Assembly: GCA_002308095.1 (NCBI GenBank)
Contig: DBUV01000071.1
Coordinates: forward strand, 32,048-44,970
DNA length: 12,923 bases
Reading direction: 5' to 3'
Origin: Acidimicrobiia bacterium UBA1281
GTDB taxonomy: Bacteria; Actinomycetota; Acidimicrobiia; Actinomarinales; Actinomarinaceae
The notes under the pieces are model-generated. The model searched no databases. It was not told where the DNA came from and worked only from the letters and a program-made list of their open reading frames with translations. This document shows, piece by piece, positions 6,608 through 12,923 of the stretch. The stretch's first letter is position 1. Each line of letters begins with the position of its first letter. The translations under genes and the position numbers were made by a program.

Positions 6608-7216
6608 CTAAGAGTTGTTAAGCTTTTTGTACCATCTTGGTAGATTTTGTAGAAATTCTTCATAGTCATCTTCATCATCTAACTCAAAATAAAATTCTTT
6701 ATGGAAGACCTTCTCGCACTTAATTGACAAATCATGGAGAATTTCCATATGTTTTAAAAAACTATTTTTTCCATATGTAAAATTATTAAATTTTAAATTC
6801 CCACCAAAAATAGGTGTACCCCGATCTTTACTTTCTGTAATTACAATTTCTTTTGATTCACATAACTTTTTCCAGACACCCGCAAAGTGTTTTGTTATAT
6901 AAGGTAAATCACCATGAACAATTGTCCAATAGTTGTAATTATCTACTGCATTTATGAATTCTTTAACTTCTTCATTTAGCCCTTGTTTTTGGGATTGAAA
7001 ATTATTTAAGTTATTTAACTTACAGAAGAGTTCTACTTCAGGGCTATTACTAATAATATAGATACTTGTTTCCTCATCTGAGAATGCATTTACAAGATTT
7101 AATATAAGATTTTTTGCAAGGTCTATTCTTTCACTAGGAGTCAATAGGTCTGATAACCTAGACATAGGATTAACAAAATCTCTTATAGGAATTCCAATTA
7201 AAAAAGTTTTATTCAT
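6608..7216 (-). CDS. fbiD: CofC/FbiD-like guanylyltransferase (coenzyme F420 biosynthesis)
   Basis: A 202-residue protein that matches the CofC/FbiD family motif by motif. These are an N-terminal beta strand with GIPI (8-11), SRLSDLLTPSER (19-30) as in the family's AKSRLAPVLSPAER, GLNEEVKEFINA (79-90), the metal-binding HGDLPYI with D103, a GT motif at 133-134, YGKNSFLKH (148-156), and a C-terminal LDDEDDYEEF like LDIDTPEDL. In bacteria this enzyme joins GTP with phosphoenolpyruvate (or 2-phospholactate in archaea) to begin the F420 side chain. Two usually conserved lysines are changed: K in the P.K motif is R12, and K of AKSRL is M18. The gene is divergent from pyk, which uses the same substrate PEP. 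Its stop codon abuts tRNA-Glu. A related small-molecule nucleotidyltransferase with another substrate cannot be excluded. Confidence 0.72.
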   Translation of the reverse strand: MNKTFLIGIPIRDFVNPMSRLSDLLTPSERIDLAKNLILNLVNAFSDEETSIYIISNSPEVELFCKLNNLNNFQSQKQGLNEEVKEFINAVDNYNYWTIVHGDLPYITKHFAGVWKKLCESKEIVITESKDRGTPIFGGNLKFNNFTYGKNSFLKHMEILHDLSIKCEKVFHKEFYFELDDEDDYEEFLQNLPRWYKKLNNS

Positions 7217-7228
7217 ATTCTTATTTTT

Positions 7229-7234
7229 GTTATA
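7229..7234 (-). promoter_or_regulatory. Putative extended -10 element for the fbiD-like gene
   Basis: On the minus strand TATAAC is preceded by TGG, forming a TGn extended -10, with 12 bases between it and the ATG. This predicts a very short leader of about 5-6 bases. It lies in the 43-base divergent gap shared with pyk. No clear -35 box is visible. Confidence 0.4.
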
Positions 7235-7259
7235 CCATGCTATTAGGTTGGAAAATGAA

Positions 7260-8654
7260 ATGAATAGAAAAACAAAAATAATTGCAACAGTTGGCCCAAG
7301 TGTTCAAACAAAAGAAAAAATACATGAATTAATAGAAGCTGGTGTAGATGTTCTGAGATTAAATTTTTCTCATGGAAGCTACGATGATCACAAAAATGTT
7401 ATATCTTGGGCAAGGGAATACCATAAACCTATTGCAATTATGCAAGACATCCAAGGCCCAAAGATTAGAACTGGCATAGCAGATGAAGGAACTGTATTTC
7501 ATCCCACGGAAAAGGTCGATATTACTAATTCAAAATCAATCTCAAATAGTTCATCTTTATTTATAAATTATGAAAACTTATTCAATGATATAAAAATCGG
7601 TGAAAGGGTATTTATCGATGATGGTCAGATTGTGTTGAGAATTGAAAGCCTTGAAGGTTCAACCATGAAGGCTTCAGTGGAAATTGGAGGAGAGCTTAGA
7701 GACAATCAAGGAGTTGCATTTCCAGACTCCAAACTATCTGTATCTGCAATAACTACTAAAGATAAAGAAGATTTAAATTTTGGAGAAGAAATAGGTGTCG
7801 ATATTGTCGCTGTATCTTTTGTAAGAAAAGCAGCAGATGTTAAAGAAGTTAGAGATATTGTTAAAAAAGGAATAAAAATCATAGCCAAGATAGAACTTAA
7901 AGAAGCTATGAAAAATCTAGATTCTATAATAGATGAAGCTGATGGCGTCATGGTAGCTAGGGGAGATTTAGGTGTACAGCTTCCTCTTGAACAAGTGCCC
8001 TTTGCTCAAAAAAAGATTCTAGATACTGCAAATTACAAAGGTAAAATATCTATCACTGCTACAGAAATGTTACAGTCTATGAAAAGTTCATTTAGACCAA
8101 CAAGAGCAGAGGTAACAGATATCACAAATGCGATACTTGATGGAACAGATGCAGTAATGTTATCTGCAGAAACTTCAATTGGAGAACATCCAAATATAGT
8201 TGTAAAAGTGATGTCCTCTATCTGTGAAGAAGCTGACTCAAATAATCATTACTCATCAATGAGATTTAAAACTCTTTCATCTGTTGATACTTTTGCTACC
8301 TCATTAGCGAAAGCGGCTGTTCAGGTAGCAAATGATATTGATGCTAAAGCAATCGTAGCTTACACTGAGACGGGAACAACACCTCTCTTAATTTCAAATT
8401 ACAGACCAAGTGCACCAATCATTACATTCAGTGCAAAAGACCTTACCTTAAGGCAAATGAATATTTTATGGGGTGTAGAGCAGACTAAAATTGAAAGATT
8501 TGATACAACTGAGGAAATGTTTGAAATTGCAGATTCTTGGCTACAAACCAATAAAAACTTTAAAAAGAATGATAAAGTTGTTATTGTTGCAGGAACACCT
8601 CCCAACCAAGAGGCAGCAACAAATTTATTACGAGTTATGAAAATAGGAGAATAA
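7260..8654 (+). CDS. pyk: Pyruvate kinase
   Basis: A 464-residue glycolytic enzyme that transfers phosphate from PEP to ADP. Visible motifs are RKTKIIATVGPS at the start, VLRLNFSHG (31-39, with the catalytic Arg and Asn), MQDIQGPKIRTG, the metal and phosphoryl-transfer segment IIAKIELKEAMKNLDSII, MVARGDLGVQLPLEQVP, and SITATEMLQSM...RPTRAEVTDITNAILDGTDAVMLSAETS. The C-terminal domain ends near VVIVAGTPP. It is of normal length without a PEP-utiliser extension. ATG 7260 is preferred because homologues start at this point and AGGTTGGA lies upstream. An in-frame TTG at 7227 would add 11 unrelated residues. Its stop overlaps the next ATG by one base, making it the first gene of a coupled four-gene run. 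Confidence 0.97.
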   Translation: MNRKTKIIATVGPSVQTKEKIHELIEAGVDVLRLNFSHGSYDDHKNVISWAREYHKPIAIMQDIQGPKIRTGIADEGTVFHPTEKVDITNSKSISNSSSLFINYENLFNDIKIGERVFIDDGQIVLRIESLEGSTMKASVEIGGELRDNQGVAFPDSKLSVSAITTKDKEDLNFGEEIGVDIVAVSFVRKAADVKEVRDIVKKGIKIIAKIELKEAMKNLDSIIDEADGVMVARGDLGVQLPLEQVPFAQKKILDTANYKGKISITATEMLQSMKSSFRPTRAEVTDITNAILDGTDAVMLSAETSIGEHPNIVVKVMSSICEEADSNNHYSSMRFKTLSSVDTFATSLAKAAVQVANDIDAKAIVAYTETGTTPLLISNYRPSAPIITFSAKDLTLRQMNILWGVEQTKIERFDTTEEMFEIADSWLQTNKNFKKNDKVVIVAGTPPNQEAATNLLRVMKIGE

Positions 8655-8953
8655 TGGGACAAAAAATTGAGTTGAAAACTACCTCATTCAACAAAAATAT
8701 AATCTTTGATTTGAACCGATCATTATCTGGTCAGGATGGCATAACTTACCATAACATTGCTGATGCTTCACTTCATGACGAAGTAAGTGCACAGTTAGCA
8801 TTGAAATTGTTTAAATACTCTCAAGACATTGAGAGTATTTTTATTCAATCAAACATGGTTACGGTTAATTTTGATAAAAATTTAGGAACAGGTATTGATG
8901 AATTCTCAAAACAAATAGAAGATTTCTTCTTATATTACGGAGAAGAAGAATGA
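8654..8953 (+). CDS. Small protein resembling a stand-alone Nfu/NifU N-terminal domain
   Basis: A 99-residue protein. The central part, from ASLHDEVSAQLALKLFKYSQDIESIFIQSNMVTVNF to the acidic C-terminus, follows the pattern of the Nfu N-terminal domain (PF08712), where SPLA..LF.I.GV..VF.G..FITV is typical. The cysteine-bearing C-terminal NifU domain is absent and the protein has no cysteine, so it cannot hold an Fe-S cluster itself. In larger Nfu proteins this domain is thought to help partner recognition. It is coupled at both ends: its ATG overlaps the pyk stop by one base, and its TGA overlaps the next ATG by four. The family call is from pattern recognition only. Confidence 0.6.
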   Translation: MGQKIELKTTSFNKNIIFDLNRSLSGQDGITYHNIADASLHDEVSAQLALKLFKYSQDIESIFIQSNMVTVNFDKNLGTGIDEFSKQIEDFFLYYGEEE

Positions 8954-9885
8954 AGGTTGGTGTTACGGGCGCAAGTGGTTATGTTGGAAAAAAAGTTGTT
9001 AGAGAGCTTGAATCAAATAATCATGAGGTTTTAAAATTTGTAAGAAGACCTGTAAAAAATGAAAATGAAATTTATTGGAGCCCTTCTAAGCAAGAAATTG
9101 ATATTGATAAATTTCAAGAACTAGATGCAATAATTCATCTAGCAGGTGAGAGTATTGCTCCAAAAGACTTACTTGGATTCCTGCCTTTTTCTGGAGGACG
9201 ATGGAGTAAAGAAAGAAAATCAAGAATTTATTGGTCAAGAAAATGGGCATCTGATTTATTTGTTTCGACTTACAAATCCACTGATAATCATCCAAAAATA
9301 TTTATCACTGCTTCTGGAAATGATATTTACGGTGACCAAGGAGACAGAGTAGTTACCGAAGACACACCATTTAATAAAGGACAATTTTTACAATTAGTTG
9401 CAGAAGAATGTTGGGAAGAACCTCTATATGAATTAAAAAAACTTGGAGTAAGAGTCGTATCTGCTCGTGCTGGAATTATGCTCGGAAAAGGAAATGTTGC
9501 TACTGACATTTTCACACTGATAACAAAATTAAATATCGCAAGTCCTATTGGTAAAGGTACTCAATACTTTAGTTGGGTGTCTGTTAACGATGTCGCAAGA
9601 GCATATAATTTTTGCTTAGAAAAAGATGAACTAGAAGGTCCTGTTAATATCACATCTCCTGAACCATTGATGCAAAAGGATTTTGCAAGAATCATCGCTA
9701 AGGTAATGAATAAAGCTTATTTCTTTCCTCCAGTTCCTGAAGCTTTAATGAAGCTTGCAGTTGGGTGGGAGTTAGGAGAAAGTCTGGGACTAAACAGCAT
9801 CAGAGCTATACCTGAGAAACTACTCGCAGCTGGTTTTATATTTGACTATCCGACTCTTGAAACTCTAAAGGAAGAATTTGTATAA
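8950..9885 (+). CDS. TIGR01777-family SDR protein (YfcH-like nucleoside-diphosphate-sugar epimerase fold)
   Basis: A 311-residue atypical short-chain dehydrogenase/reductase. The NAD(P)-binding motif TGASGYVG with G7, G10 and G13 opens the Rossmann fold, followed by HLAGESI (63-69), the family segment GRW...K.....SR (83-97), SGNDIYGDQGD (122-132) in place of the usual SAVG.YGD, and WEEPL. The C-terminal DUF1731 region runs through PVNITSPEPLMQKDFARI, PPVPEALMKL and a GFIFDYPTLETL end. Members are related to the cyanobacterial cell-division protein SulA/SepI, but the substrate and role of most are unknown. The start overlaps the upstream stop by four bases and its stop overlaps the next ATG by one. 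The YxxxK catalytic pair is not obvious, so redox activity is uncertain. Confidence 0.88.
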   Translation: MKVGVTGASGYVGKKVVRELESNNHEVLKFVRRPVKNENEIYWSPSKQEIDIDKFQELDAIIHLAGESIAPKDLLGFLPFSGGRWSKERKSRIYWSRKWASDLFVSTYKSTDNHPKIFITASGNDIYGDQGDRVVTEDTPFNKGQFLQLVAEECWEEPLYELKKLGVRVVSARAGIMLGKGNVATDIFTLITKLNIASPIGKGTQYFSWVSVNDVARAYNFCLEKDELEGPVNITSPEPLMQKDFARIIAKVMNKAYFFPPVPEALMKLAVGWELGESLGLNSIRAIPEKLLAAGFIFDYPTLETLKEEFV

Positions 9886-10226
9886 TGTCTTCATATGAAG
9901 ATCGGATGTCAGAGAAGTACGGTTTTTTTTCAGATAATAAAAAAACAGTTGAAGAACAGCAGAATCTAGAAGAAGATAAATCATCAGAAAATTTTGAACA
10001 AGATAAAAGTGAAAATAACGAAAACAATTTGATTGTCCCTTTAGAGGCTTGGCAAACAGTTTTAAATCAATTAGGAAATCTTCATGAAGCTAATCAATTA
10101 ATGGCTGAGGCACGTGAAAGAGCTGCTAAATCAGAAGCTGAAGCAGAGTTTTTACGGGAAAAACTAAAAAACACTAGAGAACAATTAGAGGAATCTAAAA
10201 AAAGGAAAAGGTTCTTCTTTTTCTAG
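9885..10226 (+). CDS. Small coiled-coil protein of unknown function
   Basis: A 113-residue protein not assigned to a family. Residues 1-48 are strongly acidic and polar, likely disordered. After VPLEAWQTVLNQLGNLHEA comes a long Ala/Glu/Arg-rich helix up to about residue 108, with regular heptad-like spacing expected of a coiled coil. The protein ends in a basic then aromatic tail, KKRKRFFFF. There is no signal peptide or membrane helix. The conserved-looking helix start reminds me of C-terminal helices in some actinobacterial regulators, but no DNA-binding domain is present. It is coupled to the SDR gene (TAATG), and its stop lies inside the CTAG shared with the opposite-strand MFS gene. A scaffold or partner-binding role is only a guess. 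Confidence 0.75.
   Translation: MSSYEDRMSEKYGFFSDNKKTVEEQQNLEEDKSSENFEQDKSENNENNLIVPLEAWQTVLNQLGNLHEANQLMAEARERAAKSEAEAEFLREKLKNTREQLEESKKRKRFFFF
10199..10222. terminator. Possible weak bidirectional terminator hairpin inside the convergent gene ends
   Basis: The arms AAAAAGGAAAA (10199-10209) and TTCTTCTTTTT (10212-10222) can pair at 10 of 11 positions if G.U is allowed, although the innermost pairs must open to leave a loop. The stem is mostly A-U, with U-rich right arms for transcripts from either strand. It sits in the last codons before the CTAG where the coiled-coil and MFS genes meet. Stability would be low, so this is tentative. Confidence 0.25.
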
Positions 10227-11437
10227 AACGTTTGTTTATCAGAAACACCTTTTATTATATAAAAGGAAATTGCAAGTAAAACAATGAGAACACCCATTGC
10301 AGCATTTCGACCATACCCCAGAGTGTTCACAACAAGACCCCACAATAGAGGCCCCAATATTGTTGCAAACCTGCCAACAGTTGAGTACAAACCATAAAAT
10401 TCTCCAAGGTGCTGTTCAGGACTTAGTCTCGTCATAAAAACTCTATCCACAGCAAAAATTCCACCAATATTAAATCCTCCTAGGACACCTGTAACATAGA
10501 TAAGCCATAATTGATTGAATTCAGTCGCAATAATTGCGATACTAAGAGAAGCCATCCAACATAATAAACTAATTAACGTTAATTTTCTTGGCCCATATCT
10601 ATCAGCCGCTTTGCCAAAAACATAGCCACCTATTATTGAAATAATGATTGCCAACCCCAGTAAGTTTTGGCTATCTTCAGGAGTTAAACCAACTTCTTCC
10701 ACTAAATATACAGCAAGTAAACCACTTATTAAGGTGTTGATTGCATCCGCATAAAAGAATCTTCCAACAAGAAATCTTGTTAATCCAGGATACTTTTTTG
10801 AGTGTTTCCATGACCGTATAACTAGAGAAATCGATTCAGTAACTTTAATTGTTGATTTTTTTTCACCTATCTTTTTTTCTTTAATAAATATAAATGCAGG
10901 AAGTGAAAATATTAAAAACATAATTGCAACTGATCTAAATATTTCAATATAGCTATATCCAAAACTTTGCAATAAAGTTGCTACACCAAAACCTAGTAAT
11001 GAGCCAACATAACCAAAAGCTACTCCCATACCAGATATTTTTCCTCTATTTTCAGAAGTGCTAACCGATACCAGCAGTGCATCGTAAACTACTGAGCCTA
11101 GGTTGAAACCAATCAACGAAATGATGAAAAGTAAGACTGAAATGTTTACATTAAACGTTCCAAGTAAAAATGTTGCAAATATGCATATCAATGTAGTTAT
11201 TAATAGCATAGGTTTTTTTCCTTGAGAACCATCTGATCTAGCTCCAACCCATGGTCCTAAAATTGCAACAATTACCATAGCACTGGAAGTAGCAAAACCT
11301 AAAGCTTGGTCAGTCCACCCTTGTTCGCTTACCAACCAAACAGAGAAGTATAATCCTGGAATAACAAAAGCATATACGGTGTTTGCCAAGTCAAAAAAGA
11401 GCCATGAATACAGACTTCTTTTTTGTATATTGTTCAT
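10223..11437 (-). CDS. MFS transporter, UMF1/Atg22-like family
   Basis: A 404-residue integral membrane protein with about twelve hydrophobic segments. The N-terminal KRSLYSWLFFDLANTVYAFVI is the characteristic opening of the UMF1 (Atg22-like) branch of the major facilitator superfamily, in which a DxAN motif lies in the first helix. A motif-A-like loop GARSDGSQGKKP follows helix 2, and GKAADRYGPRK is its counterpart in the second half. Atg22 exports amino acids from yeast vacuoles; bacterial members are mostly uncharacterised. Its ATG overlaps the stop of the aminotransferase gene by four bases, so the two form an operon. That fits amino acid transport, but this is only suggestive. The stop codon lies in a CTAG shared with the opposite gene. 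Confidence 0.88.
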   Translation of the reverse strand: MNNIQKRSLYSWLFFDLANTVYAFVIPGLYFSVWLVSEQGWTDQALGFATSSAMVIVAILGPWVGARSDGSQGKKPMLLITTLICIFATFLLGTFNVNISVLLFIISLIGFNLGSVVYDALLVSVSTSENRGKISGMGVAFGYVGSLLGFGVATLLQSFGYSYIEIFRSVAIMFLIFSLPAFIFIKEKKIGEKKSTIKVTESISLVIRSWKHSKKYPGLTRFLVGRFFYADAINTLISGLLAVYLVEEVGLTPEDSQNLLGLAIIISIIGGYVFGKAADRYGPRKLTLISLLCWMASLSIAIIATEFNQLWLIYVTGVLGGFNIGGIFAVDRVFMTRLSPEQHLGEFYGLYSTVGRFATILGPLLWGLVVNTLGYGRNAAMGVLIVLLAISFYIIKGVSDKQTF

Positions 11438-12624
11438 TTGAGACTTTTAATAGCCTTAGCGAATCTTTCTAAGCCTTCTTTAAGGTTTTCATCACTCAAT
11501 GCATATGAACACCTTAAGTATCCATTTTTCCCAAAGACTTCACCAGGTACAAAAGCTATGTAATGCTCATCCAGTAACCAATTACAAAAATCTATAGAGT
11601 TATTTACTCCGGGAATGACTTTGTCATTGCAGTAGTAACTTATATCTGGAAATAAGTAAAAAGCTCCTAATGGTTTAATAAGATTAACTTTTTCTATTTT
11701 AGAAAATTCTTCAATTGCAAACATCCTTCTTCTGTTAAAGCTTTTTTTCATAATTTCAGTCTCACCAAGACCATTCTTTAGTGCAGAATATGCTGCTATT
11801 TGGGACAAGTTTGACACATTTGAAGTTGCATGTGATTGTATTTTTTTTGCCATATTTATAACATCTGTATTTGCGATAATCCATCCAACTCTCCAACCAG
11901 TCATTGAATAAGCTTTGGCTACTCCATTAATTACGATAGTATTTTTCAAATCTGTATCATATTGTGCGGGTGATGGGGAAGTTGTGCCTTCGTATACAAG
12001 GTGTTCGTATAGTTCATCTGATAAAATCCAAATATCGTTTTCAAAAGCCCATTGGTAAATATCCTCAGCTTCCTTTTTAGAGTAAACAACACCTGTAGGA
12101 TTTGAAGGGGATACCCAAACTAAAATCTTGGTTTTATTTGTTTTTAGACTGTCTAATTGTGAAGTGCTTATTTTAAAGTCATCTTCAAAAGATGTATCAA
12201 CTATTACTGGTTCTCCACCAGAAATTTTTACTGCTTCTGGATAAGTAGTCCAATATGGTGCTGGAATTAAGACCTCATCTCCTTGATCTAAAATTGATAA
12301 AAAAGCTGTAAGAATTGCTTGCTTTCCACCATTGCTTACTAAAACATTATCATTTTGGATATTAATACCGGAATATAAATCACTAGTTCTTACAATCTCA
12401 TCTTTTAATATGTCTAATCCTGCAACTGGAGAATATTTATGATTAACTGGATCCTCAGCGGCAATTTGAACATCTTTGATTACATAATTTGGTGTTGGAA
12501 AATCAGGTTCTCCAGCTCCAAACCCAATTACAGGTTTACCTTGCTGTTTTAACAATCTAGCTTTATTAGATATTGCCATTGTTCCAGATGGTGTGATTAG
12601 TTCATTTAATTTGGAAATTTGCAT
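11434..12624 (-). CDS. aspC: Aspartate aminotransferase-like class I PLP aminotransferase
   Basis: A 396-residue fold-type I aminotransferase of the Igamma aspartate-transaminase kind, expected to transfer the amino group between aspartate and 2-oxoglutarate. Visible residues are GAGEPDFPTP near the N-terminus (37-46), the glycine pair in SNGGKQAI (98-104), N175 in SPSNPTG, D203 and Y206 in SDELYEH, the PLP lysine K237 with R245 in AKAYSMTGWRVGW, and R371 in YLRCSYA, which binds the substrate carboxylate. The start ATG at 12622-12624 begins six bases downstream of a TAATAT element, so the transcript may be leaderless. It is followed by the coupled MFS gene. Broad-specificity members also accept prephenate or alanine, so the precise substrate is inferred. 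Confidence 0.93.
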   Translation of the reverse strand: MQISKLNELITPSGTMAISNKARLLKQQGKPVIGFGAGEPDFPTPNYVIKDVQIAAEDPVNHKYSPVAGLDILKDEIVRTSDLYSGINIQNDNVLVSNGGKQAILTAFLSILDQGDEVLIPAPYWTTYPEAVKISGGEPVIVDTSFEDDFKISTSQLDSLKTNKTKILVWVSPSNPTGVVYSKKEAEDIYQWAFENDIWILSDELYEHLVYEGTTSPSPAQYDTDLKNTIVINGVAKAYSMTGWRVGWIIANTDVINMAKKIQSHATSNVSNLSQIAAYSALKNGLGETEIMKKSFNRRRMFAIEEFSKIEKVNLIKPLGAFYLFPDISYYCNDKVIPGVNNSIDFCNWLLDEHYIAFVPGEVFGKNGYLRCSYALSDENLKEGLERFAKAIKSLK

Positions 12625-12630
12625 AATGTT

Positions 12631-12636
12631 ATATTA
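12631..12636 (-). promoter_or_regulatory. Putative -10 element for aspC (leaderless-type)
   Basis: On the minus strand TAATAT is followed by six bases and then the aspC ATG, placing transcription start at about the A of the start codon. An overlapping TATAAC starts three bases further downstream. No Shine-Dalgarno sequence or strong -35 is visible. The gap is 61 bases of AT-rich DNA shared with the divergent folD promoter. Confidence 0.4.
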
Positions 12637-12671
12637 ATCATATTTAATTAAAAACTATGGTTGAGTCTTAT

Positions 12672-12677
12672 TAAACT
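12672..12677 (+). promoter_or_regulatory. Putative -10 element for folD
   Basis: TAAACT lies eight bases before the folD ATG at 12686, which has no Shine-Dalgarno sequence upstream. A transcript started from it would have almost no leader. The match to TATAAT is moderate and no -35 box is evident. Confidence 0.3.
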
Positions 12678-12685
12678 GTAGCAAT

Positions 12686-12923
12686 ATGGAACAAATATTG
12701 TATGGTCAGCCTGTAGCAAATCTATTGGATGAAGTTACAAAAAAAAATATACAAACCTATATAAACAAAAATGGTAATTCGCCAACTCTTACTGCTATAA
12801 CAGTAGGAGACAACCCTGCCTCTTTATTATATGTTTCTAGAAAAGAAGATAAAGCAAAAGAACTAGGTGTAAATTTTAATTGGGTTAAATTGCCCGATGA
12901 TTCCTCATCTGAAGATGTTTTGT
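12686..12923 (+). CDS. folD: Methylenetetrahydrofolate dehydrogenase/cyclohydrolase (3' end outside window)
   Basis: The first 79 codons of an open frame that runs off the window. The sequence reads LYGQPVANLLDEV, then LTAITVGDNPASLLYVSRKEDKAKELGVNF, the N-terminal catalytic region of FolD. Y49 and K53 form the YxxxK pair used in cyclohydrolase chemistry. FolD oxidises 5,10-methylene-THF to methenyl-THF with NADP+ and hydrolyses it to 10-formyl-THF, supplying one-carbon units for purines and formyl-Met-tRNA. It is divergent from aspC, with a 61-base gap between the start codons. The ATG at 12686 is the natural start by alignment with the family; the C-terminal Rossmann domain lies outside the window. 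Confidence 0.94.
   Translation, partial: MEQILYGQPVANLLDEVTKKNIQTYINKNGNSPTLTAITVGDNPASLLYVSRKEDKAKELGVNFNWVKLPDDSSSEDVL

Noticed and set aside
9086..9515. Open frames in other frames within the SDR gene
   Set aside because: The conserved SDR motifs are all in the main frame; these are shadows.
9888..9901. Perfect 14-base palindrome TCTTCATATGAAGA just after a start codon, as a possible operator
   Set aside because: About one palindrome of this length is expected by chance in an AT-rich window of this size, and it lies within coding sequence.
1..12923. Mobile elements, CRISPR, defence or secondary-metabolite genes
   Set aside because: No transposase or integrase motifs, no periodic repeats, and every open stretch is explained by a housekeeping-type or small unknown gene.

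Overview
The window is an AT-rich, almost fully coding piece of bacterial chromosome. It holds only housekeeping and cofactor genes. I saw no insertion sequence, prophage, CRISPR array, toxin or defence gene. Untranscribed or untranslated gaps between genes add up to roughly 250 bases (about 2%), the longest near 60. Most neighbours overlap by 1 or 4 bases, so this looks like a streamlined, probably free-living marine-type genome.

Several points suggest a low-GC actinobacterium, perhaps near the marine Acidimicrobiia/'Actinomarina' type; this is inference. A fumarylacetoacetate-hydrolase-family gene sits directly before gltX, followed by Glu and Gln tRNA genes, an arrangement I recall from mycobacteria. 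The tRNA-Glu genes carry a G1.U72 acceptor end and lack an encoded CCA. A CofC/FbiD-type gene of coenzyme F420 synthesis follows. Several genes appear to have leaderless-type promoters.

Layout. (1) 1-2386, plus strand: the 3' part of gatA and complete gatB, two subunits of the tRNA-dependent amidotransferase. (2) 2367-2828, minus: pgpA (phosphatidylglycerophosphatase A), whose 3' end overlaps gatB. (3) 2891-6607, plus: ilvE, an unknown 138-residue protein, an FAH-family enzyme, gltX, then tRNA-Glu(UUC), tRNA-Gln(CUG) and tRNA-Glu(CUC). (4) 6608-7216, minus: a CofC/FbiD-like guanylyltransferase that abuts the last tRNA. (5) 7260-10226, plus: pyk, a stand-alone Nfu N-terminal-domain protein, a TIGR01777-type SDR protein and a small coiled-coil protein, all translationally coupled. 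(6) 10223-12624, minus: an aspartate-type aminotransferase followed by a UMF1-type MFS transporter. (7) 12686-12923, plus: the start of folD.

The clearest functional grouping is Gln-tRNA synthesis by the indirect route. GltX would charge tRNA-Glu and probably tRNA-Gln with glutamate, and GatAB (with GatC, outside the window) would amidate Glu-tRNA-Gln. The enzymes and their tRNA substrates lie within 6.6 kb. Amino acid metabolism (ilvE, aspC), PEP use (pyk and fbiD, divergently transcribed), one-carbon metabolism (folD) and phospholipid synthesis (pgpA) make up the rest. I found no convincing new multi-gene system. The most interesting items are the compact GltX, the altered FbiD, the abutting convergent genes and a few small unknown proteins.
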